NCBI RefSeq assembly: GCF_042678485.1 | Contig: NZ_JBHTKR010000002.1 | Coordinates: 556,401 to 620,400 of the forward strand | DNA from: Seohaeicola saemankumensis | GTDB taxonomy: Bacteria; Pseudomonadota; Alphaproteobacteria; Rhodobacterales; Rhodobacteraceae | DNA: 64,000 bases | Reading direction: 5' to 3' | In this document: piece after piece, positions 15,580 to 23,983 of the stretch | Position numbering within the stretch: position 1 is the first letter of the stretch | Layout: every line of letters starts with the position of its first letter | The notes under the pieces: model-generated | Database searches by the model: none | What the model saw: the letters and a program-made list of their open reading frames with translations, nothing else | Told to the model about the DNA's origin: nothing | Translations under genes and position numbers: made by a program

Positions 15580-15600
15580 TAGGTCATTATTTGTGACCTA
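15580..15600. promoter_or_regulatory. Perfect dyad TAGGTCA-N7-TGACCTA, candidate LysR operator
   Basis: The two seven-base arms are exact inverted repeats around a seven-base AT-rich centre, and the inner TCA...TGA gives the T-N11-A form typical of LysR sites. It lies 48 bases before the oxidoreductase start and about 110 bases before the regulator start. Confidence 0.65.
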
Positions 15601-15648
15601 ATATCGCGTTATAGTTAAAACAAGATCGCTCAGATGGGGAGATGCGCG

Positions 15649-18600
15649 ATGACCCGGCAGGAAATCACTCTGAACGACAGATTCGACCTCGAGAAATCGC
15701 AGGTCCTTCTGAACGGCACGCAGGCCCTTGTGCGCCTCATGCTGATCCAGAAGGCGCGCGACGCGGCAGCGGGGCTGAACACGGCGGGGTTCGTGACGGG
15801 CTACCGCGGATCGCCGCTTGGTGCGGTCGACATGCAGATGAACCGCGCGGCAAAGCAGCTTGCGGCAGCGGATGTCACCTTCGAGGAAGGTCTGAACGAG
15901 GATCTGGCCGCGACCGCCCTCTGGGGGGCACAGCAGGCCGAATTGCGCGGCGAGGGGAAATTCGACGGGGTGTTCGGCCTGTGGTACGGCAAGGGCCCCG
16001 GCGTGGACCGTTCAGGCGATGTGATGCGCCATGCCAACATGGCGGGATCGTCCCGCCATGGCGGTGTGCTGATGGCGATGGGCGATGACCATACCGGCGA
16101 ATCCTCGACCGTGCTGCACCAGTCCGAATGGGCCATGGTCGATGCCTATATGCCCGTTGTCAGCCCCGCCGGCGTGCAGGAGATCCTGGATTACGGCGTC
16201 TACGGCTATGCCTTGTCGCGGTTTTCGGGGCTTTGGGTGGGCCTCAAGACGATGAAGGACACGGTCGAGGCGACAGCCGTCGTCGATGGCCGCCCGGACC
16301 GCATGACGCTGGTGATCCCCGAATTCGAGATGCCCGAAGGCGGGCTGAACATCCGCCTGATCGACACGCCGCACGCGCAGGAAGCGCGGATGATCGACTA
16401 CAAGCGTTTCGCCGCCGAAGCGTTTTCCCATGCCAACAAGATGGACAAGCGCGTCTGGGGCAAACCGGGTGCCAGGATCGGATTCGTGGCGGCGGGCAAG
16501 AACTGGCTGGATCTGGTTCATGCGCTGGCCCTTCTGAACATCGACGCGGCCGAGGCCGAGCGTCTGGGCATCACCACCTACAAGATCGGCCAGACCTTTC
16601 CGCTGGACATGAAGGGCTTTCACGACTGGGCCGAAGGGCTGGACCTGATCGTCGTGGTCGAGGAAAAGCGCAAGCTGATCGAGGTGCAGATCAAGGAAGC
16701 CATCTTTGACGACCGCCACGGTCGCCGTGTCTGGGGCTGGCACAAGGGCGGCGGGGCAGGGTCCATGCATGGCGAGGAGCTGTTCCCCACGCGCGGCGCG
16801 CTGGACCCGATCATGATCGCCGAGAAACTGGGCGGCATCCTGATCGACGAAGGCCGCAGCACCGATGGCATCAAGGCGGGCCTGTCCGCGCTGGCCGATG
16901 CGCGGCGCAATGACAACGCGCAGGAACTGGCCTCGCGCCTGCCCTATTTCTGTTCGGGCTGCCCGCATAACACCTCGACCAAGGTGCCCGAAGGCAGCCG
17001 CGCCTATGCCGGCATCGGCTGTCACTACATGGTGCAATGGATGGACCGATCGACCATCGGCGCCACCCATATGGGCGGCGAAGGGGCCAACTGGATCGGC
17101 GAGGCGAAATTCTCGACTCGCGATCACGTGTTCCAGAACCTGGGCGACGGCACCTATAACCATTCGGGCATCCAGGCGATCCGCGCGGCGCTCGCGTCGG
17201 ATGTGAACATCACCTACAAGATCCTGTTCAACGATGCGGTCGCCATGACCGGCGGCCAGACCAACGAGGGCGGGCTGACCGCGCAGCGGATCGTGGCCGA
17301 GTTGAAGGCGATGGGCGTGCCCAATGTTGCCGTGGTCTATGACGAAAAGGAAGAACTGGACCTGTCCACCTTCCCCGCCAATGTCGAAAAGCACGAACGC
17401 GCCGAGCTGGAGACCGTTCAGGAACGCTATGCCGCGCTCAAGGGCGTGTCGGCCATCGTCTATGTGCAGACCTGCGCCGCCGAAAAACGCCGCCGCCGCA
17501 AGCGCGGCAAGTTCCCCGATCCCGACAAGCGCGTCTTCATCAATACCGATGTCTGCGAAGGCTGCGGCGATTGCGGTGTGCAATCGAACTGCGTGTCGAT
17601 CGTGCCGGTGGAAACCGAACTGGGCCGCAAGCGGGCGATCGACCAATCCAGCTGCAACAAGGATTTCAGCTGTCTCAAAGGGTTCTGCCCGTCCTTCGTG
17701 ACGCTGGAAGGGGCGACCCCGAAAAAGGCCGCCACCGCATCCGTGGACCTGCCGGATATGCCCCAGCCCGTGTTGCCCGCCATTGATGGTACCTTCAACG
17801 TGGTCATCACCGGCGTGGGCGGCACCGGCGTCGTCACCATCGGCGCCGTGCTGGCACAGGCCGCGCAGATCGACGGCAAGGGTGCGGGCATGATGGAAAT
17901 GGCCGGCCTCGCGCAGAAAGGCGGCGCGGTGCATATCCACTGCCGTATCGCCGAACAGCCCGATGACATCAGCGCCGTGCGTGTGGCAACGGGCGAGGCT
18001 GACGCCCTGATCGGTGGCGATCTGGTCGTGTCCGCCGGGGCCAAGACGCTGGGCCTGACCCGCACGGGCCGCACCGGCGCGGTGGTCAACAGCCATGAGA
18101 TCATCACCGGCGATTTCACCCGCAACACCGAATTCGCGCTGCCATCCGACCGGCTGGCCCTGGCGCTTGAGGCGCGTTTGCAGGACCGCGTGATGCTGTT
18201 CGACGCATCCGAACTGGCGCGCGTGACGCTGGGCGATTCGATCTTTTCGAACATGATGCTGTTCGGCGCCGCATGGCAGCGTGGGTTGATCCCGCTGAGC
18301 CATGAGGCGATCATGCATGCGATCAAGCTGAACGGTGCGGCGGTCGACAAGAACCAGCGCGCCTTCGAACTGGGTCGCTGGGCCGCGCTGCATCCCGAAC
18401 AGGCGGCAGGCATGCTCAAGCCCAAGGTGATCGAACTGCCCAAGTCGCTTGAGGACAAGATCGCCTTCCGGGCGGATCATCTTGTCGCCTATCAGGGCAA
18501 GCGGCTGGCGAAACGCTATCGCAAGATGGTCGAGGGCATCACCGATCCGCGCCTGAAGGAAGCGGTCGCCAAGGGCTATCACAAGCTGCTGTCCTACAAG

Positions 18601-19071
18601 GATGAATACGAGGTCGCGCGGCTCTTGCTGACCTCGCAGGAAAAGGCGGCCGAGCAGTTCGATGGCGATTTCCGCATGACCTTCCACCTGGCGCCGCCGA
18701 TCATCTCGAAGACCGGTCCCGATGGCCGCCCGATGAAACGAACCTTCGGGCCATGGATGGCGCGGCCGCTGCGTGTTCTGAAATCGCTCAAGGTGCTGCG
18801 CGGCACGCCGCTGGACATATTCGGGCGCACCGAGGAACGGCGCATGGAACGCGCGCTGATCAAGCAGTACGAGGCCGATATGGCCGATGTGCTGGCCAAG
18901 GTCACGCCTGACCGGATGGACGCCGCCGTGGCGCTGGCCGAACTGCCGCTGTCGATCCGTGGCTTCGGCCCGGTCAAGCAGGCCAACGAGGTCAAGGCCG
19001 CGAAACGGCGCGAGGAACTGCTGTCCGCCTTCCGCGATGGTGGCAAGGGCATGGCGCAAGCCGCCGAGTGA
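15649..19071 (+). CDS. Indolepyruvate:ferredoxin oxidoreductase, fused three-domain form
   Basis: A 1140-residue thiamine-dependent 2-oxoacid:ferredoxin oxidoreductase that decarboxylates aryl pyruvates (from aromatic amino acid transamination) to aryl-acetyl-CoA, giving electrons to ferredoxin. Order: TPP-pyrimidine domain at the N-terminus (GFVTGYRGSPLGAVDMQM), TPP domain (CSGCPHNTSTKVP; IGCHYMVQWMDR; MGGEGANWIG), a 4Fe-4S region near residues 635-675 (CEGCGDCGVQSNC, then further cysteines), and the gamma domain from about residue 715 (ITGVGGTGVVTIGAVLAQAA). The fused alpha/gamma layout is usual in proteobacteria. GGGGAG precedes the ATG at 15649; an ATG at 15634 is in frame but lacks spacing. 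Regulated probably by the divergent LysR protein. Confidence 0.95.
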   Translation: MTRQEITLNDRFDLEKSQVLLNGTQALVRLMLIQKARDAAAGLNTAGFVTGYRGSPLGAVDMQMNRAAKQLAAADVTFEEGLNEDLAATALWGAQQAELRGEGKFDGVFGLWYGKGPGVDRSGDVMRHANMAGSSRHGGVLMAMGDDHTGESSTVLHQSEWAMVDAYMPVVSPAGVQEILDYGVYGYALSRFSGLWVGLKTMKDTVEATAVVDGRPDRMTLVIPEFEMPEGGLNIRLIDTPHAQEARMIDYKRFAAEAFSHANKMDKRVWGKPGARIGFVAAGKNWLDLVHALALLNIDAAEAERLGITTYKIGQTFPLDMKGFHDWAEGLDLIVVVEEKRKLIEVQIKEAIFDDRHGRRVWGWHKGGGAGSMHGEELFPTRGALDPIMIAEKLGGILIDEGRSTDGIKAGLSALADARRNDNAQELASRLPYFCSGCPHNTSTKVPEGSRAYAGIGCHYMVQWMDRSTIGATHMGGEGANWIGEAKFSTRDHVFQNLGDGTYNHSGIQAIRAALASDVNITYKILFNDAVAMTGGQTNEGGLTAQRIVAELKAMGVPNVAVVYDEKEELDLSTFPANVEKHERAELETVQERYAALKGVSAIVYVQTCAAEKRRRRKRGKFPDPDKRVFINTDVCEGCGDCGVQSNCVSIVPVETELGRKRAIDQSSCNKDFSCLKGFCPSFVTLEGATPKKAATASVDLPDMPQPVLPAIDGTFNVVITGVGGTGVVTIGAVLAQAAQIDGKGAGMMEMAGLAQKGGAVHIHCRIAEQPDDISAVRVATGEADALIGGDLVVSAGAKTLGLTRTGRTGAVVNSHEIITGDFTRNTEFALPSDRLALALEARLQDRVMLFDASELARVTLGDSIFSNMMLFGAAWQRGLIPLSHEAIMHAIKLNGAAVDKNQRAFELGRWAALHPEQAAGMLKPKVIELPKSLEDKIAFRADHLVAYQGKRLAKRYRKMVEGITDPRLKEAVAKGYHKLLSYKDEYEVARLLLTSQEKAAEQFDGDFRMTFHLAPPIISKTGPDGRPMKRTFGPWMARPLRVLKSLKVLRGTPLDIFGRTEERRMERALIKQYEADMADVLAKVTPDRMDAAVALAELPLSIRGFGPVKQANEVKAAKRREELLSAFRDGGKGMAQAAE

Positions 19072-19096
19072 TCCGCCCCCATCCTGAATCGCCCTG

Positions 19097-19121
19097 CAAC
19101 GCCCGCCCCTGGCGGGCGTTG
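19097..19121 (+). terminator. Hairpin after the oxidoreductase gene
   Basis: Eleven-base perfect stem CAACGCCCGCC / GGCGGGCGTTG with a three-base loop, 25 bases past the stop. The T run is poor, so termination may be partial. Confidence 0.6.
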
Positions 19122-19200
19122 TCATGTCGCCTTCACGTAACCGTCACAGTCCCACGGCAGATTGCGCGCAAGGACCCCGCGCAGCCCGGAGCATCACGGC

Positions 19201-20079
19201 GTGACGACTCGATCCAGTATTGCCCGCGACATCAGCTATGCCCATTCCGCCAGCACACGTGGCGGCCGGGCACTGATCCGCCTGATGGAAAACGCGACGG
19301 GCCGGATCAGCCTGATCCGGCGCGCGGCAGGCTATGAACAGGAGGTGGCGCAAGGCCGCGACTTCTGGCAGGTGATGGTCGACCGCTATGGCCTGAGCCT
19401 TGATGTGGTGGCAGGTGGGCTGGACCTGATCCCGCGGACCGGCCCGCTGATCATGATTGCGAACCACCCTTACGGGATTCTCGACGGGTTGATGCTGGGG
19501 CATATCCTGGCGCGCACACGGCCTGATTTCCGCATTCTGGCGCATCACGTCTTTTGCAAGGCACCCGATCTGGCCGGGACGATCCTGCCTGTCGCCTTCG
19601 ACGAGACCAGGACGGCCGTGCAGTTGAACCTTTCGACCCGCAGGACGGCGCTGGACTATCTGGCGCAGGGCGGTGCCATCGGTGTTTTCCCCGGCGGCAC
19701 GGTTTCCACCGCCGCGACGCCCTTGGCACAGCCCATGGACCCCGGTTGGCGCAGTTTCACCGCGCGTATGGTGGCGAAATCGGGCGCGACGGTCGTGCCC
19801 ATCTGTTTCGACGGGCATACCAGCCGCATGTTCCAGATTGCCAGCCACCTGCATTACACACTGCGTATGGGCCTGCTGATCAAGGAATTCGCCAAACGGG
19901 TGGACACGCCCGTGCGTGTCGCCATCGGCGCGCCGATCCCTGCCGACCAGATCGCAGCACGTGCGGGCGACAGCAAAGCAATGATGGATTTCCTGCGCAA
20001 AGCGACGTATGAGCTGTCTCCGACACCGCTTGAACCGGGCATGTACGGGTTCGAGTTCGAACAGAAACACCGGGCGTGA
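19201..20079 (+). CDS. Lysophospholipid / 1-acyl-glycerol-3-phosphate acyltransferase family protein
   Basis: A 292-residue membrane-associated acyltransferase of the PlsC superfamily, nearest in pattern to the COG3176 (hemolysin-like, OlsB-related) group. The catalytic block is NHPYGILDG; note H-x5-D spacing instead of the classic H-x4-D. Downstream FPGGTVSTA fits the FPEGT-like block and PICFDGHTSRMF follows. Likely substrates are phospholipid or ornithine-lipid precursors, not decided by sequence. The start is a GTG at 19201 with GGAG ten bases upstream; an earlier in-frame codon at 19162 is less likely. murI follows 28 bases later on the same strand. Confidence 0.85.
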   Translation: MTTRSSIARDISYAHSASTRGGRALIRLMENATGRISLIRRAAGYEQEVAQGRDFWQVMVDRYGLSLDVVAGGLDLIPRTGPLIMIANHPYGILDGLMLGHILARTRPDFRILAHHVFCKAPDLAGTILPVAFDETRTAVQLNLSTRRTALDYLAQGGAIGVFPGGTVSTAATPLAQPMDPGWRSFTARMVAKSGATVVPICFDGHTSRMFQIASHLHYTLRMGLLIKEFAKRVDTPVRVAIGAPIPADQIAARAGDSKAMMDFLRKATYELSPTPLEPGMYGFEFEQKHRA

Positions 20080-20107
20080 TCCGTCGCGCCCTCGTACCAG
20101 GCGCAGC

Positions 20108-20923
20108 ATGGCAGTAGGTATTTTCGACAGTGGTCTTGGCGGGTTGACCGTTCTTGAAGCGGTAACAAAACGGCTGCCGGACGTGCATTTCGTCTATTAT
20201 GGCGACAATGCCCATGCGCCTTATGGCGTGCGCGATGCCGATGACGTCTACAACCTGACCAAAGCGGCGGTGGAATACCTGTGGCTGCATGGCTGCGATC
20301 TGGTCATTCTGGCTTGCAACACCGCCAGTGCGGCCGCCCTGCGCCGGATGCAGGAGGCCGGCGTGCCCCCCGGCAAGCGCGTTCTGGGCGTCTTCGTGCC
20401 GCTGATCGAGGCGCTGACCGAACGGCAATGGGGCGACAACTCGCCCCCGCGCGAAGTGGCCGTGAAACATGTGGCGCTTTTCGCCACCCCCGCCACCGTG
20501 GCCAGCCGCGCCTTCCAACGCGAACTGGCGTTTCGCGCCATCGGCGTCGATGTCGAGGCGCAGGCCTGTGGCGGCGTGGTCGACGCGATCGAGGATGGTG
20601 ACATGATCCTGGCCGAAGCGCTGGTGCGATCCCATGTGGACGCGCTCAAGCGCAAGATGCCCCGCCCCGAGGCCGCGATTCTGGGCTGCACCCATTACCC
20701 GCTGATGCAGCAGGTCTTTCAGGATGCGCTGGGGCCGGAAGTGCAGGTCTACAGCCAGGCAAACCTGGTGGCCGAAAGCCTGGCCGATTACCTGGCGCGC
20801 CGCCCCGACATGCTGGGCAGCGGGCAGGAGGATGCGTTTCTAACCACCGGCGATCCGCGCCGTGTGTCGGACCGGGCCACGCAATTTCTACGCCGACAAA
20901 TCACCTTTCGCTCTGCCGGTTGA
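20108..20923 (+). CDS. murI: Glutamate racemase
   Basis: A 271-residue cofactor-independent racemase supplying D-glutamate for peptidoglycan. The family opening GIFDSGLGGLTVL and the two catalytic cysteines Cys70 (ILACNTAS) and Cys194 (ILGCTHYPL) are present. An open frame extends upstream, but the ATG at 20108 gives the correct N-terminus. It follows the acyltransferase and precedes argC on the same strand, with gaps of 28 and 84 bases. Confidence 0.96.
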   Translation: MAVGIFDSGLGGLTVLEAVTKRLPDVHFVYYGDNAHAPYGVRDADDVYNLTKAAVEYLWLHGCDLVILACNTASAAALRRMQEAGVPPGKRVLGVFVPLIEALTERQWGDNSPPREVAVKHVALFATPATVASRAFQRELAFRAIGVDVEAQACGGVVDAIEDGDMILAEALVRSHVDALKRKMPRPEAAILGCTHYPLMQQVFQDALGPEVQVYSQANLVAESLADYLARRPDMLGSGQEDAFLTTGDPRRVSDRATQFLRRQITFRSAG

Positions 20924-21007
20924 TCCCGGTCAAGGTTTGAGCTTGAATCCGGACAGATGATGCAAACGGCGCCGGCCTGCATGGCGGCGCAATCAAGGAC
21001 AGATGAC

Positions 21008-22036
21008 ATGGCACATAACATCGCAATTCTCGGGGCTTCGGGCTATACGGGGGCGGAACTTGTCCGCCTGATCGCCACGCATCCGAATATGCGCATCACC
21101 GCGATGGGGGCCAATTCCAAGGCCGGGCAGGCCATGGCGGATGTGTTCCCGCATCTGCGCCACCTTGATCTGCCCGTTCTCCAGAAGATCGAGGAGATTG
21201 ATTTCTCCGGCGTCGATCTGTGTTTTTGCGCGCTGCCGCATGCCACCTCGCAAGAGGTGATCCGCGATCTGCCCAAGACGCTGAAGATCGTCGATCTGTC
21301 CGCCGATTTCCGGCTGCGTGATCCTGCGGAATACAAGCGCTGGTATGGCAACGGCCATGCCGCGCTGGAATGCCAGGCCGAGGCCGTCTATGGGCTGACC
21401 GAATTCTACCGCGATGAAATCCGCGCCGCGCGCCTTGTGGCGGGCACGGGCTGCAACGCGGCCACCGGCCAATATGCGCTGCGCCCGCTGATCGCCGAGG
21501 GTGTGATTGATCTGGATGACATCATCCTTGACCTGAAATGCGCCGTGTCAGGCGCAGGCCGCAGCCTCAAGGAAAACCTGCTCCATGCGGAATTGTCCGA
21601 AGGTTATCACGCCTATTCCGTGGGGGGCGTGCACCGCCATCTGGGCGAGTTCGATCAGGAGTTTTCGGCCATCGCCGGCCGGCCCGTGAAGGTGCAGTTC
21701 ACACCGCATCTGATCCCGGCCAACCGGGGGATCCTGGCAACCGTCTATGTCAAGGGCGATGCCGCGCGCATCCATGAGGTGTTGGCGCGCGCCTATGCGG
21801 ATGAGCCTTTCCTTCAGGTGCTGCCCTTTGGACAGCATCCCAGCACCCGGCATATCCGGGGCTCGAACTTCTGCCATCTGGGCGTGGTGGCCGACCGGCG
21901 CGAAGGCCGCGCCATCGTGATCGCGGCGCTGGACAACCTGACGAAAGGTAGCAGCGGGCAAGCATTGCAAAACGCGAATCTGATGTTAGGTGAAGATGAA
22001 ACCACGGGGCTGATGCTGGCCCCATGTTTCCCGTAA
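21008..22036 (+). CDS. argC: N-acetyl-gamma-glutamyl-phosphate reductase
   Basis: A 342-residue ArgC, NADPH-dependent third step of arginine synthesis. N-terminal GASGYTGAELVRLI nucleotide fold and the active-site Cys149 in AGTGCNAATGQYAL are clear. AAGGA precedes the ATG at 21008. Codirectional with murI upstream and ccmE downstream, with 28 bases to ccmE. Confidence 0.96.
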   Translation: MAHNIAILGASGYTGAELVRLIATHPNMRITAMGANSKAGQAMADVFPHLRHLDLPVLQKIEEIDFSGVDLCFCALPHATSQEVIRDLPKTLKIVDLSADFRLRDPAEYKRWYGNGHAALECQAEAVYGLTEFYRDEIRAARLVAGTGCNAATGQYALRPLIAEGVIDLDDIILDLKCAVSGAGRSLKENLLHAELSEGYHAYSVGGVHRHLGEFDQEFSAIAGRPVKVQFTPHLIPANRGILATVYVKGDAARIHEVLARAYADEPFLQVLPFGQHPSTRHIRGSNFCHLGVVADRREGRAIVIAALDNLTKGSSGQALQNANLMLGEDETTGLMLAPCFP

Positions 22037-22064
22037 CGCGCGGGACCCGAGGAGGAGACGCACC

Positions 22065-22529
22065 ATGGCCATGAGTGGCTTGAAAAAGAAACGCCGGATC
22101 CAGATCGTGGCCCTTGCGGCCGTGGCGTTGCTGATCTCTACCGGTCTGATCGGTTACGCGATGCGCGACGGGATCAACTTTTTCCGGGCGCCCAGCCAGA
22201 TCATCGCCGAACCGCCCGGCCCGAACGAAGTGTTCCGCATCGGCGGGCTGGTCGAAGAGGGCAGCATCGTGCGTGGCCAGGGCGAGACGGTGCGCTTCAG
22301 CGTGACCGATGGCGGCGCCAGCATTCCGGTGGTCTATACCGGCGTTCTGCCTGACCTGTTCAGCGAGAATGAAGGCATGGTCGGCACCGGCAGATTGATC
22401 GACGGCGTTTTTGAAGCCTCTGAAATCCTTGCCAAACACGATGAAACCTACATGCCGGCCGAAGTGATCGACGCACTCAAGGAACAGGGGATCTACAAGG
22501 ATCCCAAGGCCGAAGGCGCCGACAGCTAA
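22065..22529 (+). CDS. ccmE: Cytochrome c maturation heme chaperone CcmE
   Basis: A 154-residue periplasmic heme chaperone anchored by one N-terminal helix (residues 12-31). The covalent heme-binding His125 and axial Tyr129 are seen in the HDETY motif. It receives heme from CcmC and passes it to CcmF/H. GAGGAGGAG precedes the ATG at 22065. The next two genes (endolysin, holin) are not cytochrome genes; ccmF follows them. Confidence 0.96.
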   Translation: MAMSGLKKKRRIQIVALAAVALLISTGLIGYAMRDGINFFRAPSQIIAEPPGPNEVFRIGGLVEEGSIVRGQGETVRFSVTDGGASIPVVYTGVLPDLFSENEGMVGTGRLIDGVFEASEILAKHDETYMPAEVIDALKEQGIYKDPKAEGADS

Positions 22530-22617
22530 GCCAAGCCCGCGCGACCCGCGCGCACCGTTTCACTGCCGTTAACCCTGATGCATCAGCCTGACCCGAACAG
22601 TCCGGGGACAAGGCCGC

Positions 22618-23229
22618 ATGCATAACGTCAGACAGATAGCAGAACAGATCGTCGCCCGCGAGGGCGGTTTCGTGAACGATCCCGCCGATCCGGGCGGGGC
22701 CACCAAACATGGCGTAACCATCGGCACGTTGCGCCGCCTGGGGCTGGACATCACGGGTGACGGGGCTGTGGCCATCGACGATGTCGAGTCGATGACACCC
22801 CCCCGCGCAGCGGATATCTTCGTGGATCACTACTTTCTGCGGCCCGGACTGGACAAGCTGCCAACCGGCATCCAGGCCAGCGTCTTTGACATGTATGTGA
22901 ATGCGGGCGCCAATGCGGTGAAGATCCTGCAACGCATGCTGCGCCAGATGGGCCAGCCGGTGACGGTCGACGGGATCGTCGGGCCGCAGACCATTGCCGC
23001 GGCGCAGGCCGCCCATGCCGCCGCACCGCACCATCTGGCCGATGCCTACGGGATCGCGCGCCGCAACTATTACCTGCGGCTGGCCGATCTGCGCCCCGCC
23101 AGCCGGAAATTCGCACGCAGCCGCAGCGGCGGCAAGGGCGGCTGGGTTCTGCGCGCCGAGGAATTCATCCATCCCCGCTATCACCTGAGCGCGGCGGAAT
23201 TCACAGCGAGGGTTGCACAATGGCAGTGA
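22618..23229 (+). CDS. N-acetylmuramidase endolysin, glycoside hydrolase family 108
   Basis: A 203-residue muramidase. The catalytic signature REGGFVNDPADPGGATKHGVT puts the acid Glu at 15, followed by the peptidoglycan-binding-like GIVGPQTIAAAQ region at about residues 118-135. No signal peptide, so it needs a holin to reach the wall. The next gene, overlapping by 10 bases, is a holin. In Rhodobacter capsulatus such an endolysin/holin pair (rcc00555/rcc00556) releases gene transfer agent particles and lies outside the main GTA cluster; I infer the same role here. Confidence 0.88.
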   Translation: MHNVRQIAEQIVAREGGFVNDPADPGGATKHGVTIGTLRRLGLDITGDGAVAIDDVESMTPPRAADIFVDHYFLRPGLDKLPTGIQASVFDMYVNAGANAVKILQRMLRQMGQPVTVDGIVGPQTIAAAQAAHAAAPHHLADAYGIARRNYYLRLADLRPASRKFARSRSGGKGGWVLRAEEFIHPRYHLSAAEFTARVAQWQ

Positions 23230-23861
23230 TCGACACGATTCTGGGCGCGGTGTTCGGCGGCGGGCGCAACGTGCTGCGCGAAACCGCCGAGGTGTTCCGC
23301 GAGAATGCCGAAGAAGGCGCAGGCCGCGAGATCGCGCTGCGGCAGGCCGCGCTGGCGCAGTTCGGTGCGGAATTCACGCTTGCTCGCCAGGGCTGGTTCG
23401 ACCGCGCGGTGGACGCGGCCAACCGCCTGCCGCGCCCGCTGATGGCCTTGGGAACGCTGGGGCTGTTCGTTTCGGCCATGGCCGATCCGGTCTGGTTTGC
23501 CAGTCGGATGCAGGGGATCGCGCTGGTGCCCGAACCGCTCTGGTGGCTTCTGGGGGCGATCGTGTCCTTCTATTTCGGGGCGCGCCACCAGGCCAAGGGA
23601 CAGCAGTTCCAGTTGCGTGTGGCCCAAAGCATGGCGCAGGTGCCGCGCGTTGTGGAAAACCTCAAGGCTTTGCAGGGGCTTGACGCGGGCAGGGACGCGG
23701 GCAGGGGCACTGGCACTGGCACGGGCACTGGCACGGGCACGGGCGCGGTAAGGGACGCTGGCCCTGACGCCGGCCCTGACGCGGGCGATAACCCGGCCCT
23801 GTCGGACTGGCGCGACGCGCGGGGGACAGGGGCCCATGCAGACCCGTTGGGGGGCCGCTGA
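23220..23861 (+). CDS. Holin family protein paired with the endolysin
   Basis: A 213-residue protein with two hydrophobic helices (about 72-90 and 105-121) and an amphipathic N-terminal region, fitting a holin. It starts 10 bases before the endolysin stop. After residue 150 the tail is low complexity: an alternating GT run (163-175) coded by hexamer repeats, then repeated AGPDAGPDAG. The tail is likely cytoplasmic and free to vary in length. The holin call rests on size, helices and the adjacent endolysin. Confidence 0.78.
   Translation: MAVIDTILGAVFGGGRNVLRETAEVFRENAEEGAGREIALRQAALAQFGAEFTLARQGWFDRAVDAANRLPRPLMALGTLGLFVSAMADPVWFASRMQGIALVPEPLWWLLGAIVSFYFGARHQAKGQQFQLRVAQSMAQVPRVVENLKALQGLDAGRDAGRGTGTGTGTGTGTGAVRDAGPDAGPDAGDNPALSDWRDARGTGAHADPLGGR
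23705..23746 (+). repeat. Hexanucleotide tandem repeat inside holin gene
   Basis: Seven tandem copies of KGGCRC (mostly TGGCAC and GGGCAC) code for a Gly-Thr run. Being a multiple of three, changes in copy number would lengthen or shorten the tail without frameshift. Confidence 0.85.
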
Positions 23862-23983
23862 GGCTGCGGCGGCAAGGCGCGGGCGCCGGTCCGGATCGCG
23901 GCAGCGCATGGCCGCGACAATGTGAACACCGTGGAATACCGATTCCGTTTGGCCAGCCCGGAGTGAAGTTCTATAACAAGGCC

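Noticed and set aside
16012..19125. Long minus-strand open frame (over 1000 codons) opposite the indolepyruvate oxidoreductase gene
   Set aside because: High-GC antisense shadow; the plus strand codes a clear 1140-residue enzyme, and the antisense product is His/Arg/Gly-rich with no motif.
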